The translations under genes and the position numbers were made by a program. From the NCBI GenBank assembly GCA_944387915.1, contig CALXGT010000012.1, positions 1 to 44,667 of the forward strand: 44,667 nucleotides of DNA. Reading direction: 5' to 3'. This document shows positions 8,001-16,094 of the stretch, one piece after another. This stretch comes from an uncultured Clostridia bacterium. Lineage in GTDB: Bacteria; Bacillota; Clostridia; Oscillospirales; Ruminococcaceae. Below the pieces are notes generated by a model. The model did not search any database, had not been told where the DNA came from, and saw nothing but the letters and a program-made list of their open reading frames with translations. Position 1 is the first letter of the stretch, and every line of letters begins with the position of its first letter.

Positions 8001-8006
8001 TATAAT
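8001..8006 (+). promoter_or_regulatory. -10 element of the binding-lipoprotein promoter
   Basis: A perfect TATAAT with no recognisable -35 at 16-18 bp (TATATC there) in AT-rich sequence. This fits an activator-dependent promoter. The start codon is about 75 nt downstream, so the leader is long. Confidence 0.5.
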
Positions 8007-8036
8007 ATTTTATCATTGAAAGGAGGCTTTGTTTGA

Positions 8037-8081
8037 TTGCGTAAACTATACAAAATCCAAATAGCAAAGGAGCGTAAGTGA
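8037..8081 (+). CDS. Possible 14-codon leader peptide coupled to the lipoprotein
   Basis: A strong AGGAGG (8021-8026) stands where no annotated gene begins. A TTG at 8037 opens a 14-codon frame (MRKLYKIQIAKERK). Its TGA stop (8079-8081) overlaps the ATG of the lipoprotein at 8081 in the form TGATG. The 10-nt spacing and TTG start make initiation uncertain; the coupling geometry is the main argument. Confidence 0.3.
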   Translation: MRKLYKIQIAKERK

Positions 8082-9784
8082 TGAAAAAAATATTAGCCTT
8101 ATTGCTGGCGGCAGCCATGACCCTTTCTCTTGCCGTATCCTGCGGCGAGGAGAAAACATCCTCTTCCGATAGCACCGCGTCCGGCAGCGGATCCTCCTCG
8201 GAAGAAACCATCACCCCGTTGACTGAGATCACCCTTCCCATTGTGGAAGATCCGATCACTGTTACCGACTGGATTGTCTGGTCCAGCGATTACAACACCA
8301 TCGACGAGGTGGAAGCCTACCAGGAACTGGAACGCCTTACCAACATCCATGTGGAATATACCACGATCTTAGGTTCTGCGGCTACTGAGAAATTCGGCTT
8401 GCTGCTGGCCTCGGGTGATTATCCAGATATCGTTGACGTCGGCGCCGGAAGCGGGTTAGTACAGTATCCCGGCGGCGACGACGCGGGTATCGACGACGGG
8501 ATCTGGCGGGATCTTACCGATCTGGTTCCCATCTATATGCCCAATTACCGGGAACTCATCAACCAAAACGAAAATGCCCGGCGGGAAAGCATTACCGATC
8601 AGGGGCGGTATGCGGGCATTTACATGCTGCGCTGCAAATACGGTTCCATCGAAGACAAAGAGATCGAAATTGTCGCCGAACCTTCCTGGCTGGGAATGGT
8701 TGTCCGGAAAGACTGGCTGGATGAGCTGGGCTTGGAAATCCCTGTAACAGTAGATGATCTGTACAATGTCCTGGTCGCCTTTAAAGAAGCCGGTTACGGC
8801 AGGCTCGGTATGGCGGGCAACGGTATGATACATGCAAACGTACCTTACGTTTTGGGAGCATGGGGCGTTACCAATGAATTTTACATTGAAGAAGATAAGG
8901 CTACTGTAGGCTACGGCCCGGTTACCGATGAATACCGGGAATACTGCTCTATGATGAACAAGTGGTATGAGGAAGGTCTGATTTATCAGGACTTTATGAG
9001 CAACGATATTGGCACCAACGGGAACACCCTCTGGGCTAACGGCACTCTCGGCGTTTATGCCGCCGGCTGGGTAGGGATTAACGACTACCTGTATCTGAAT
9101 GGGTTTACCGATGATCCGGATTTCTGGCTGGAGCCTATGTTAAACCCGGTTATGAACGAAGGAGAGATCCCCAAGGTAACCTATCAGTCTGACACCGCGT
9201 TAGCGCCTATGTATATCACCACTTCCTGCCCCGAGGAATACGTTCCTTATCTCCTCCAGTGGGCGGATTACGGTTACACCTGGGAAGGTATGCTGTTAGG
9301 CAGCCACGGTGTGGAAGGCGTTACCTACGAAGTAGATCCCAACAGCGAATACTACTACGTATACACCGACCGCGTTATGAAACGGGAGATCAGCGGCGCT
9401 ATTTTGGATCCCTTTACCGCCAGAAACCTTTGCGTTTTAGCAAACTTCCACTGCTTATATAACTGGGAAGCACAGCAAAATCTTTATCGGCAAGCCGGCC
9501 AGGGCAAACAGATCAACGGTTACGATGTTTGGGGTCAGGAAACCCAAGACATTATGGTTCCCCTGCGGGTTTCCTTCACTTCTGAAGAAGGTAATGAATT
9601 TAACAACATTTATGTTGACTGCAAGTCTTATGTAGAAGAAAATACTGTACAATTTATTGTTGGTACGCTGGATGTCAACGATGACGCAGTTTGGGAAAAA
9701 TTTGTCTCTGATTTGGAGAGCATGAATTACCAGCGCTGCTTAGAGTTGAAACAAACAGCCTACACCCGGTATATGAACAAGTAA
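8081..9784 (+). CDS. Extracellular sugar-binding lipoprotein (ABC type, LplA-like), copy A
   Basis: A 567-residue lipoprotein. The signal peptide ends in LAVSC with lipid-carrying Cys21, then a Ser-rich linker (to about 45) and a periplasmic-binding fold with typical segments: EKFGLLLASGDYPDIV, VRKDWLDELGLEIPVTVDDLYNVL and GMLLGSHGVEG. Such proteins capture oligosaccharides for ABC importers. No permease or ATPase gene lies nearby, so it must share transporter parts encoded elsewhere. I chose ATG 8081 over GTG 8078 because its spacing from AAAGGAG (8066-8072) is better and it matches the start of copy B. It is followed by a terminator and then by the paralogue at 9904. Confidence 0.88.
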   Translation: MKKILALLLAAAMTLSLAVSCGEEKTSSSDSTASGSGSSSEETITPLTEITLPIVEDPITVTDWIVWSSDYNTIDEVEAYQELERLTNIHVEYTTILGSAATEKFGLLLASGDYPDIVDVGAGSGLVQYPGGDDAGIDDGIWRDLTDLVPIYMPNYRELINQNENARRESITDQGRYAGIYMLRCKYGSIEDKEIEIVAEPSWLGMVVRKDWLDELGLEIPVTVDDLYNVLVAFKEAGYGRLGMAGNGMIHANVPYVLGAWGVTNEFYIEEDKATVGYGPVTDEYREYCSMMNKWYEEGLIYQDFMSNDIGTNGNTLWANGTLGVYAAGWVGINDYLYLNGFTDDPDFWLEPMLNPVMNEGEIPKVTYQSDTALAPMYITTSCPEEYVPYLLQWADYGYTWEGMLLGSHGVEGVTYEVDPNSEYYYVYTDRVMKREISGAILDPFTARNLCVLANFHCLYNWEAQQNLYRQAGQGKQINGYDVWGQETQDIMVPLRVSFTSEEGNEFNNIYVDCKSYVEENTVQFIVGTLDVNDDAVWEKFVSDLESMNYQRCLELKQTAYTRYMNK

Positions 9785-9794
9785 AACGGTCTGC

Positions 9795-9829
9795 AGCGGC
9801 GCCGCCAGGACTGGTGGCGCCGCTTTTTT
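9795..9829 (+). terminator. Strong hairpin between the two lipoprotein genes
   Basis: A GC-rich stem of about 12 bp (9795-9824) followed by tttttt. It would let copy A be made in excess of copy B by partial termination. Confidence 0.85.
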
Positions 9830-9844
9830 CGTAATATTTGCTGT

Positions 9845-9873
9845 TTGATCAAGGCACGGCGAAATTTTATGAA
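9845..9873 (+). promoter_or_regulatory. Possible promoter of lipoprotein copy B
   Basis: TTGATC (9845-9850), 17 bp and TATGAA (9868-9873) just after the intergenic terminator; a moderate match only. Confidence 0.3.
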
Positions 9874-9903
9874 AAGACCGCAACCGCAAAAAGGAGAGTC
9901 ATT

Positions 9904-11604
9904 ATGAAAAAATTATTGGCTTTGTTACTGTCTGCGGCTATGATGCTGACTCTGGCCGTGTCCTGCGGTGATGACGCCCCGTCATCGTCCAACAGCAATA
10001 CATCCGGTTCTTCTTCCGAAGAAGAAACCATCACTCCATTAACGGAAATCACCCTTCCCATTGTGGAAGACCCCATCACCTGTACCAACTGGATGGTTTG
10101 GTCCAACGACTATCGGACCATCGAAGAGATCGACGCCTATAATAAGCTGGCGGAGATCACCAATGTGTATATGGAATACACTACCGTTCCTGGATCCGCA
10201 GCTACCGAAAAATTTGGTCTGCTTTTGGCTTCCGGCGACTACCCCGATGTTTTGGACGCCAATATGGGAAGCCAGTACATCGCTTATCCCGGCGGCGATG
10301 ACGCGGGTATTTCCGACGGGATCTGGCGGGATCTCACCGATCTGATCCCCATTTACTGCCCCAATTATATGCAGTATGTCAACGTTACCGATGACGTACG
10401 CCGGCAGATCACCACCGACGAAGGCCGTTACGCCGCCATGTATATGCTGCGCTGTAGCTACGACTCCATTGAAGACCAGACGGTAGTCATTGAGCCGGAG
10501 CCTGCCTGGATGGGCTTAGCGATCCGTCAGGACTGGCTGGATGCTTTGAATCTGGAAGTACCGGTCACGGTGGATGACCTGTATAACGTACTCACCGCTT
10601 TCAAAAACGCGGGTTACGGCACCTTAGGTATGGCGGGCAACGGTATTGTTGGCAATACGACCCCCTACCTCATCAGCGCCTGGGGAATCACCAACGAATT
10701 TTACGTCGAAGAAAACGGTGAAACAGTAGGATACGGTCCTGTGACCGATGCATACCGGGATTACTGCTCCACCATGAACAAATGGTATGAAGAAGGCCTC
10801 ATCTATCAGGACTTTATGAGCAATACCATTGTCAATGATTCCACCACCCTTTGGGCAAACGGCACCATTGGCGTATATACCGCAGCATGGGTGAGCATTC
10901 ACGGCAATTTCTATGAAACCGGTCGAACCGATAACGAAGACTTTTGGCTCACGCCCATGGTCAACATCGTCATGAACGAAGGCGACACCGCGAAAGTAAC
11001 CTACCAGTCCGATACGGCTATTGCCCCCATGTACATTACCACCTCCTGCCCCGACGAATATGTTCCCTATGTTCTCCAATGGGCAGATTACCGTTATACC
11101 TGGGATGGTATGCTGTTAGGTGACTGCGGCGTCGAAGGCATTTCCTACGAAGTGGATCCCAGCAGCGAATACTACTACGTTTTCACCGATGCGGTTATGA
11201 ACCATGACGAAGGTGGTGCCATTATTGCTCCCATTACCGCCCGCCGTCTTTACAATCTGGATAACTTCCATGGTTTATACAACTGGGAAATTATGTGGAA
11301 CATGTACCGCCAGGCCGGCCAGGGTCACTATCTGGAAGGATATGAGACTTGGGCACAGGAAACCGACGACATTATGATCCCGCTTCGTGTTTCCTTTACC
11401 ACTGACGAAGGATTAGAGTACAACAATCTCTATGTAGACTGCAAGTCTTATGTAGAGGAAAATACGGTACAGTTCATCGCAGGTACCTTGGATATCGATA
11501 ATGACGCGGTTTGGGAAAACTTTGTCTCCGGTTTAGAAAGTATGAACTACCAGCGCTGCTTAGAGCTTAAGCAGACCGCATACACCCGTTATATGAGCAA
11601 ATAA
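9904..11604 (+). CDS. Extracellular sugar-binding lipoprotein (ABC type, LplA-like), copy B
   Basis: A 566-residue paralogue of the preceding gene with the same domain order and long identical stretches (EKFGLLLASGDYPDV, WYEEGLIYQDFMSN, NYQRCLELKQTAYTRYM). The lipobox LAVSC has Cys21. The pair clearly arose by tandem duplication. They differ across parts of the binding domain, so they may prefer different sugars. I chose ATG 9904 after AAAAAGGAGAG. An in-frame start at 9838 would place 22 charged residues before the signal peptide and is rejected. No transporter genes follow. Confidence 0.88.
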   Translation: MKKLLALLLSAAMMLTLAVSCGDDAPSSSNSNTSGSSSEEETITPLTEITLPIVEDPITCTNWMVWSNDYRTIEEIDAYNKLAEITNVYMEYTTVPGSAATEKFGLLLASGDYPDVLDANMGSQYIAYPGGDDAGISDGIWRDLTDLIPIYCPNYMQYVNVTDDVRRQITTDEGRYAAMYMLRCSYDSIEDQTVVIEPEPAWMGLAIRQDWLDALNLEVPVTVDDLYNVLTAFKNAGYGTLGMAGNGIVGNTTPYLISAWGITNEFYVEENGETVGYGPVTDAYRDYCSTMNKWYEEGLIYQDFMSNTIVNDSTTLWANGTIGVYTAAWVSIHGNFYETGRTDNEDFWLTPMVNIVMNEGDTAKVTYQSDTAIAPMYITTSCPDEYVPYVLQWADYRYTWDGMLLGDCGVEGISYEVDPSSEYYYVFTDAVMNHDEGGAIIAPITARRLYNLDNFHGLYNWEIMWNMYRQAGQGHYLEGYETWAQETDDIMIPLRVSFTTDEGLEYNNLYVDCKSYVEENTVQFIAGTLDIDNDAVWENFVSGLESMNYQRCLELKQTAYTRYMSK

Positions 11605-11628
11605 GTTTTTGGCCTCTTTATTGCAAAA

Positions 11629-11665
11629 GCAAAGGCGTCCGCGAAAGCGGGCGTCTTTGCTTTGT
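11629..11665 (+). terminator. Terminator after lipoprotein copy B
   Basis: A 14-bp stem with wobble pairs (11629-11642 with 11647-11660), a GAAA loop and a short T-rich tail. It overlaps the -35 box of the next promoter. Confidence 0.7.
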
Positions 11666-11684
11666 AAACCGATTGTGGTATACT
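11657..11684 (+). promoter_or_regulatory. Promoter of the AlkD-like gene
   Basis: TTGCTT (11657-11662), 16 bp, TATACT (11679-11684) with TGG directly before it (extended -10). Confidence 0.65.
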
Positions 11685-11713
11685 ATACCCAGCACCAAAA
11701 TGGGAGGTCCCTT

Positions 11714-12400
11714 ATGAACTTGGAAATACAGCGCCGCCTTTTTGCCCTTCAAGACTTGCCCTTTAAAGAATTCCAAAGCAAGCTGATCCCCACCGTGGAT
11801 CCGAAAACCATTATCGGTGTTCGAATTCCTTCCCTTCGAGCGCTGGCAAAGGAATTCAAAAGAAGTCCGGAAAAGGATTTATTCCTTTCTCAGCTTCCCC
11901 ACGCCTATCTCGAGGAAAACCATCTTCATGCCTTTTTTCTCGAAACGATTCGGGATTATGAGACCTGTATCCAAAGCGTCAGCGCTTTTCTTCCCTTTAT
12001 CGATAACTGGGCCACCTGTGATTCCCTGAATCCCAGGGTATTTGCTTCCCATCTGCCTGCGCTTTTAAAGGAAATCCGAATTTGGATTTCCTCCGAAAAA
12101 ACGTATACCTGTCGATTTGGAATCGGGATGCTTTTACGGTATTATTTGGACGAAGCCTTTTCCCCGGATTATTTGACGTGGGTTGCCGAAATCCGCTCCT
12201 TGGAATATTACGTCAACATGATGATCGCCTGGTTTTTTGCCACCGCCCTTGCGAAGCAATTTTCAAACACCCTTCCCTTTTTTGAGGAGAATCGGTTAGA
12301 CGTCTGGACCCATAACAAGGCCATCCAAAAAGCGATAGAAAGCCGCCGAATTTCTCCGGAGCAAAAAACGTTTCTTCGAAGTTTAAAAAGAAAACCCTGA
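11714..12400 (+). CDS. DNA alkylation repair protein (AlkD-like HEAT-repeat glycosylase)
   Basis: A 228-residue all-helical protein of the DNA alkylation repair family. Members are cytosolic HEAT-repeat glycosylases that excise bulky or positively charged alkylated bases such as N3- and N7-alkylpurines without flipping them. The family features are IGVRIPSLRALAKEF near the N-terminus and the active-site region FIDNWATCDS with its conserved Trp and Asp. I chose ATG 11714 after GGGAGG. A start at 11609 would add 35 residues read through the terminator and promoter. The stop codon lies inside a bidirectional terminator. Confidence 0.85.
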   Translation: MNLEIQRRLFALQDLPFKEFQSKLIPTVDPKTIIGVRIPSLRALAKEFKRSPEKDLFLSQLPHAYLEENHLHAFFLETIRDYETCIQSVSAFLPFIDNWATCDSLNPRVFASHLPALLKEIRIWISSEKTYTCRFGIGMLLRYYLDEAFSPDYLTWVAEIRSLEYYVNMMIAWFFATALAKQFSNTLPFFEENRLDVWTHNKAIQKAIESRRISPEQKTFLRSLKRKP

Positions 12401-12418
12401 CTTTCGTCAGGGTTTTTC
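12392..12418. terminator. Bidirectional terminator between convergent genes
   Basis: A 10-bp perfect stem (12392-12401 with 12406-12415), loop TTTC, A-rich on the left and T-rich on the right. It overlaps the last codons of the AlkD-like gene. Confidence 0.85.
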
Positions 12419-12422
12419 TCTG

Positions 12423-13493
12423 TTAGTCTCTGGTCTGTGCCAGCAACCAGTCTAAAATACCTTCTTCATTGTTCATCACTAAGATCCAGGAAGCGTGGTT
12501 TGCTCCAAACTTCGCCGCTAAAGGCAGATCCGGGTCGGTAGCAATGCCGTATTTTTCCAAATCCTCGGGAGAATATAACGTAAGACGCGCGTTTTTATTT
12601 CCCGCATCCTTTATCTTCATAATCCCGTCTACGATATATTTATGACGGTAAATGGTATGATCCACATACGCCGTCGCGATCCAGATCTTCATATCGGTGA
12701 GTCCACAAAGGATCCCGTAAGTCTCCGGCGTCATAGTCGGACAAATGGGCACCGCCGCCGCAAAGAGGTCGTTGCCCACCGAAAGGGCGCGAAGGGTTCC
12801 GCCGCCGCCCATAGACATTCCCGTCACATAGACCCGCTTGGGATTGACTTTTCCGTCGGCGATCATCTCCCGGATAATGTCACAGACACTGGCGAGGTAC
12901 TTCCGGTGCCATCCCGTTTCTCCCTTAAAGTCGCTGGTGGCGAAAGTTTGCCGCTCCATTTTGGGCATCTTGCTGGGATCGAAACCGCCGGGCATACTGG
13001 GCGCCTGCGGCGCCAACACATACACATCCGGATACCGCTCGGCGATTTTCGCGGCGCCGATGGTACCGAGCATTTGCTTTTCATTATCAAAGCCCTGCTC
13101 GCCGCCGCCATGTAAAAACAGCACCAAAGGCCGGGCTTCCTTGGCTTTAGGAGTATACAAGCGGTATAAAACGCCGTATTTTTCATGTTTTGTAAATTCA
13201 TCTACCACAGCGATCTTTTTATCATCCGCTGTTTCCTTGGTAATCTGGTTGCCTTTTACGGTAAGGGTAAAGTCGGCGGCATATAAAAACGGATCCACAT
13301 CGATATGCAGCACGCCGTCTTTTACCGAAGCGGCAGTGATCCCTTTGGACGGGGTTTTCGCCCGGATATCCAGATAATTTCCCTCTAACGCAAGGTCTTT
13401 TTCGTCCACCTCGCCCTGATCCCAAAGAATATCGAATCCCACCACCATATGGCCGAAATTCAATACTTCCGTTAAAATAGTTACTTTACTCAT
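12423..13493 (-). CDS. Alpha/beta hydrolase, esterase with N-terminal Ig-like domain
   Basis: A 356-residue protein without a signal peptide. Residues 1-100 form a beta-rich Ig-like domain, and residues 105-356 a prolyl-oligopeptidase/dienelactone-hydrolase-type alpha/beta hydrolase. The catalytic triad is probably Ser227 in GMSMGG, Asp279 in AYVDHT and His333 in GANHASW; the oxyanion segment is FLHGGGEQG (126-134). This architecture is seen in carbohydrate-active esterases and related peptidases, so it may deacylate plant glycan fragments. The substrate is inferred only. Ribosome site AAAGGAG precedes the ATG. A promoter with an overlapping palindrome lies upstream. Confidence 0.82.
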   Translation of the reverse strand: MSKVTILTEVLNFGHMVVGFDILWDQGEVDEKDLALEGNYLDIRAKTPSKGITAASVKDGVLHIDVDPFLYAADFTLTVKGNQITKETADDKKIAVVDEFTKHEKYGVLYRLYTPKAKEARPLVLFLHGGGEQGFDNEKQMLGTIGAAKIAERYPDVYVLAPQAPSMPGGFDPSKMPKMERQTFATSDFKGETGWHRKYLASVCDIIREMIADGKVNPKRVYVTGMSMGGGGTLRALSVGNDLFAAAVPICPTMTPETYGILCGLTDMKIWIATAYVDHTIYRHKYIVDGIMKIKDAGNKNARLTLYSPEDLEKYGIATDPDLPLAAKFGANHASWILVMNNEEGILDWLLAQTRD

Positions 13494-13532
13494 TTTGTTC
13501 TCCTTTCCAACTGCTTTTTTGTTTCTTCATTT

Positions 13533-13554
13533 TGTTACCAAATTTATTGTAACA
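13533..13554. promoter_or_regulatory. Candidate operator palindrome over the esterase promoter
   Basis: Inverted repeat TGTTAC-N10-GTAACA. It fully covers the -10 element (13546-13551) of the minus-strand promoter, the classic position for a repressor. Confidence 0.5.
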
Positions 13555-13574
13555 ACTCCTTTTTTCTTTGTCAA
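13546..13574 (-). promoter_or_regulatory. Promoter of the esterase
   Basis: Perfect TTGACA (13569-13574), 17 bp and TACAAT (13546-13551) on the minus strand, about 50 nt from the start codon. Confidence 0.75.
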
Positions 13575-13648
13575 GACGAGGAAATTAAGAAAATTAACTC
13601 AAAAAACTGGCAATAATAATAAAAACCCCCGGGAGATTTTTTCTTAGG

Positions 13649-13677
13649 TTGCGAAATACGGCGGTTTATGGTACAAT
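13649..13677 (+). promoter_or_regulatory. Promoter of the NUDIX/lipoprotein pair
   Basis: TTGCGA (13649-13654), 17 bp and TACAAT (13672-13677) preceded by TGG. Confidence 0.65.
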
Positions 13678-13704
13678 GAAGGATATGACGCAAGGAGGCT
13701 TTGT

Positions 13705-14151
13705 ATGGAACAGGTCACTTTTACCAATATGTGTATGATTGAAAACGAAAAGGGAGAAGTGCTCATGCAAAACCGAGTCCTCTCCTGGAAAGGGTTTGCT
13801 TTTCCGGGCGGTCATGTAGAAGAGGGAGAAAGCTTTTGCGAAGCGGTTTGCCGGGAAGTGTGGGAGGAAACCGGTTTGACTATCGAATCTCCGAAACTGG
13901 TAGGAATCAAAAGCTTTATGGAGGAAGAAAAAAACCACCGGTATGTGGTACTGCTTTACCATACCAAAACGTTTTCCGGAGCGCTTTTGGACGAATCGCT
14001 CCAGATCGAGGGACATCTCTCCTGGGAAAAGAAGGAAGATCTTCGCACCCTTCCTTTATCCAGAGGCTTTTCGGATACCCTTCCCGTTTTTTTCGAGGAG
14101 CAGACCTCGGAACTGTTTTATAATCAAGATAATGAGATACTTTATTTTTAA
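13705..14151 (+). CDS. NUDIX hydrolase (MutT/8-oxo-dGTPase-like)
   Basis: A 148-residue cytosolic pyrophosphohydrolase. The complete NUDIX box runs from Gly36 to Leu58: G36, E42, R50, E51, E54, E55 and G57 all match GX5EX7REUXEEXGU, so metal binding and catalysis should be intact. The protein is small and has no extra domain, like MutT-type enzymes that hydrolyse oxidised or other nucleoside triphosphates. The substrate is not predictable. RBS AAGGAGG precedes the ATG. It is co-transcribed with the lipoprotein 11 nt downstream. Confidence 0.88.
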   Translation: MEQVTFTNMCMIENEKGEVLMQNRVLSWKGFAFPGGHVEEGESFCEAVCREVWEETGLTIESPKLVGIKSFMEEEKNHRYVVLLYHTKTFSGALLDESLQIEGHLSWEKKEDLRTLPLSRGFSDTLPVFFEEQTSELFYNQDNEILYF

Positions 14152-14162
14152 TGGAGACTGCT

Positions 14163-14879
14163 ATGAAACGACTCATTGCTGTAATGCTGCTGCTTTGCCT
14201 TGTTTTTACCTCTTGCAGCGAGGAAGAACGATGCTTTGACACCTACGAATATGATGGGTATATGTACGCCCAGTGGGGTATGACCCCCGAAGAAACGGCA
14301 AGCGCCTTAGGATTGGACCGAAAATATCTCAGTAAACTTTCCGAACTGGAGGAGGATCTTCCTGAGGGGACAATCGCCTACGACATCAACCGCTACTATT
14401 ACCTTTACGGCGCTACGGTAGTTACCCGTCTGTATTTTGCCGAATCGGTTCCCAACTACGACGGCTACGTGGGGCTGTACGCTATCCGATTTATTTTCCA
14501 AGAGGGGGAATTTGATTCTTCCTCCAAAGCGGTATTTGACGAAATTGACAGCGAAGCCGCTATCGAGGATCTCTCTTATTACGCGCTGTATAATACCATC
14601 GAGGAACACAGAGATCTTTCCGCTAACGAAGGAGAAAATCAAAGCCTGTATCTCCGGTATTGTAAAAATACCCCCAACGACATTAAAGGGGAAGTGGGGG
14701 ATACGCTCCGGCAATCTCTTCAAGACGTCCCGGAACCCTTTTACGGAACCATTTTGGAGGGGGATCTGACCTGCCAGCCTCTTTCTTCGGTTCGCCTTTA
14801 TTACAACGGGGATACGGAACAAAGCGTTCTCCTTTACGAAGGTTACACCGCCGCGTTTTTGCGAAATCAAGTAGAATAA
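14163..14879 (+). CDS. Lipoprotein of unknown function
   Basis: A 238-residue protein. The signal peptide MKRLIAVMLLLCLVF ends in a TSC lipobox with Cys18, so it should be anchored outside the membrane. The mature part is acidic and rich in Tyr, with a WGMTPEETASALGLD segment resembling a small helical motif. I do not recognise a family. I chose ATG 14163, which has GGAG 6 nt upstream. An ATG at 14151 overlapping the NUDIX stop would add four residues (META) and lacks a spaced ribosome site. It is the second gene of the NUDIX operon and ends at a strong terminator. Confidence 0.7.
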   Translation: MKRLIAVMLLLCLVFTSCSEEERCFDTYEYDGYMYAQWGMTPEETASALGLDRKYLSKLSELEEDLPEGTIAYDINRYYYLYGATVVTRLYFAESVPNYDGYVGLYAIRFIFQEGEFDSSSKAVFDEIDSEAAIEDLSYYALYNTIEEHRDLSANEGENQSLYLRYCKNTPNDIKGEVGDTLRQSLQDVPEPFYGTILEGDLTCQPLSSVRLYYNGDTEQSVLLYEGYTAAFLRNQVE

Positions 14880-14884
14880 AAGCC

Positions 14885-14923
14885 AAGAGGAACCGGACCA
14901 CTTGCGGTCCGGTTCCTCTTTTT
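14885..14923. terminator. Bidirectional terminator
   Basis: A perfect 15-bp stem (14885-14899 with 14906-14920) with a 6-nt loop and a T tail on the plus side. It separates two convergent lipoprotein genes. Confidence 0.85.
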
Positions 14924-14957
14924 GGTTTTCCTTCTTCTTAGCTAAAAAAGCGGTCCC

Positions 14958-16010
14958 TTATTCCTCTAGCAATCCCTCGGAAATCATTCCCTGGATCAAA
15001 TCGTAGTAAAAATATAAAACGGAATCAAAATCTCCGTAATATAGCGTTTCGCTCTCCATCACCGGCAGGGATTGCATCCGCTCCCAATCACTCGCGGAGG
15101 AGAAATAAGGAAGATCCCACGAGGTCAACGGATGGTACAGATGGATCTCATAAGCGTTTCGGGACAAAATGCAGTTATCGTCAAGGTACTGCTTAATCAA
15201 ATCCCGGTTGGTTTTATCCGAAAGATAGGTTTGAAAAATATCGTAATAGTAGCTTTCCGTGTCTGCCAAAGGAAGAAGATACTCGGCAAGCGCATCCAAA
15301 TCAGAACGGAACACCATCTCCCACTGGGGAAACTCCTCGCTGAGCGTATCATATCCTCCATATTCGTATCCCAGTACGATAGAACCATACTGGATTCCCC
15401 CATCTCCGTAGCTGTCAATACAGTCATCCACTCTCACAAAAGCGGATGATCCGAAAAAGTCCGACAAGTCGCAAACAAGCCGACCGTCTTCCACTTCCAG
15501 CCCCAAATCATACCATGAAAGAATCATATAGGAAAAAGGAGCTTGGTCGTAATACGCGTCATAAGCGGCTTTGGCGTCCTCATAGCCAAGCTCCCATGTC
15601 GCCCACATAGAATCAGGATGATCAGCGTACCACAAATCGAATATCGCTTCCGTATTTCGTCCCACAAGGCAACAGCTCTCCGGATAGAATTCGTAATCCT
15701 CCATCATTAAAAGCCAAAGCTCCCTGCTTTTTTCGTTATTGGCGATTGTTTCCAGCATCTCGTATCCTTCGTCCCTGGGTTCAACATAGCGGCGAAGGGT
15801 ATCCAAATCCAATTCTATAGCAGCATTGACTAAAATCTCCATATAGTAAGACTGCTCACGATCGGTAAACTGGTAGATATCGTCGGGAAGCCGGCCGTTG
15901 ACCCGAATGGTGTTTCCGTCTTCGTCCACAAAGCTTCCTCCCCGACCGCAGCCAAACAGAGATAAAAGCAAAACACTGAGCAAAGCCAAATAAAGTCCAA
16001 CTTTTCTCAC
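14958..16010 (-). CDS. Lipoprotein of unknown function
   Basis: A 350-residue protein with signal peptide VRKVGLYLALLSVLLLSLF and a GC lipobox (Cys21). The mature part is strongly acidic and Tyr/Trp-rich (for example WATWELGYEDAKAAYDAYY), probably largely helical. No family recognised. I chose GTG 16010 because AAGGAGGAG lies at the right distance. An upstream in-frame start at 16043 would overlap the promoter. It is monocistronic. Confidence 0.68.
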   Translation of the reverse strand: MRKVGLYLALLSVLLLSLFGCGRGGSFVDEDGNTIRVNGRLPDDIYQFTDREQSYYMEILVNAAIELDLDTLRRYVEPRDEGYEMLETIANNEKSRELWLLMMEDYEFYPESCCLVGRNTEAIFDLWYADHPDSMWATWELGYEDAKAAYDAYYDQAPFSYMILSWYDLGLEVEDGRLVCDLSDFFGSSAFVRVDDCIDSYGDGGIQYGSIVLGYEYGGYDTLSEEFPQWEMVFRSDLDALAEYLLPLADTESYYYDIFQTYLSDKTNRDLIKQYLDDNCILSRNAYEIHLYHPLTSWDLPYFSSASDWERMQSLPVMESETLYYGDFDSVLYFYYDLIQGMISEGLLEE

Positions 16011-16033
16011 GCTATTCTCCTCCTTTCCCTTAG

Positions 16034-16060
16034 TGTATACCAAAGAGAAAAAAAGGTCAA
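16034..16060 (-). promoter_or_regulatory. Promoter of the 350-residue lipoprotein
   Basis: TTGACC (16055-16060), a 15-bp spacer and TATACA (16034-16039) with TGG directly before it. The short spacer is offset by the extended -10. The leader is very short, about 20 nt. Confidence 0.5.
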
Positions 16061-16061
16061 G

Positions 16062-16091
16062 AAAAAACCCGGGCGTCTCCGTCCGGGTTTT
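16062..16091 (-). terminator. Terminator of the nitroreductase
   Basis: A 9-bp stem (16064-16072 with 16083-16091) followed on the minus strand by TTTTTTC. It sits immediately after the nitroreductase stop and just upstream of the next promoter. Confidence 0.8.
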
Positions 16092-16094
16092 CCG

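Noticed and set aside
11609..11713. 35-residue N-terminal extension of the AlkD-like protein
   Set aside because: It is translated from terminator and promoter sequence; ATG 11714 has its own ribosome site.
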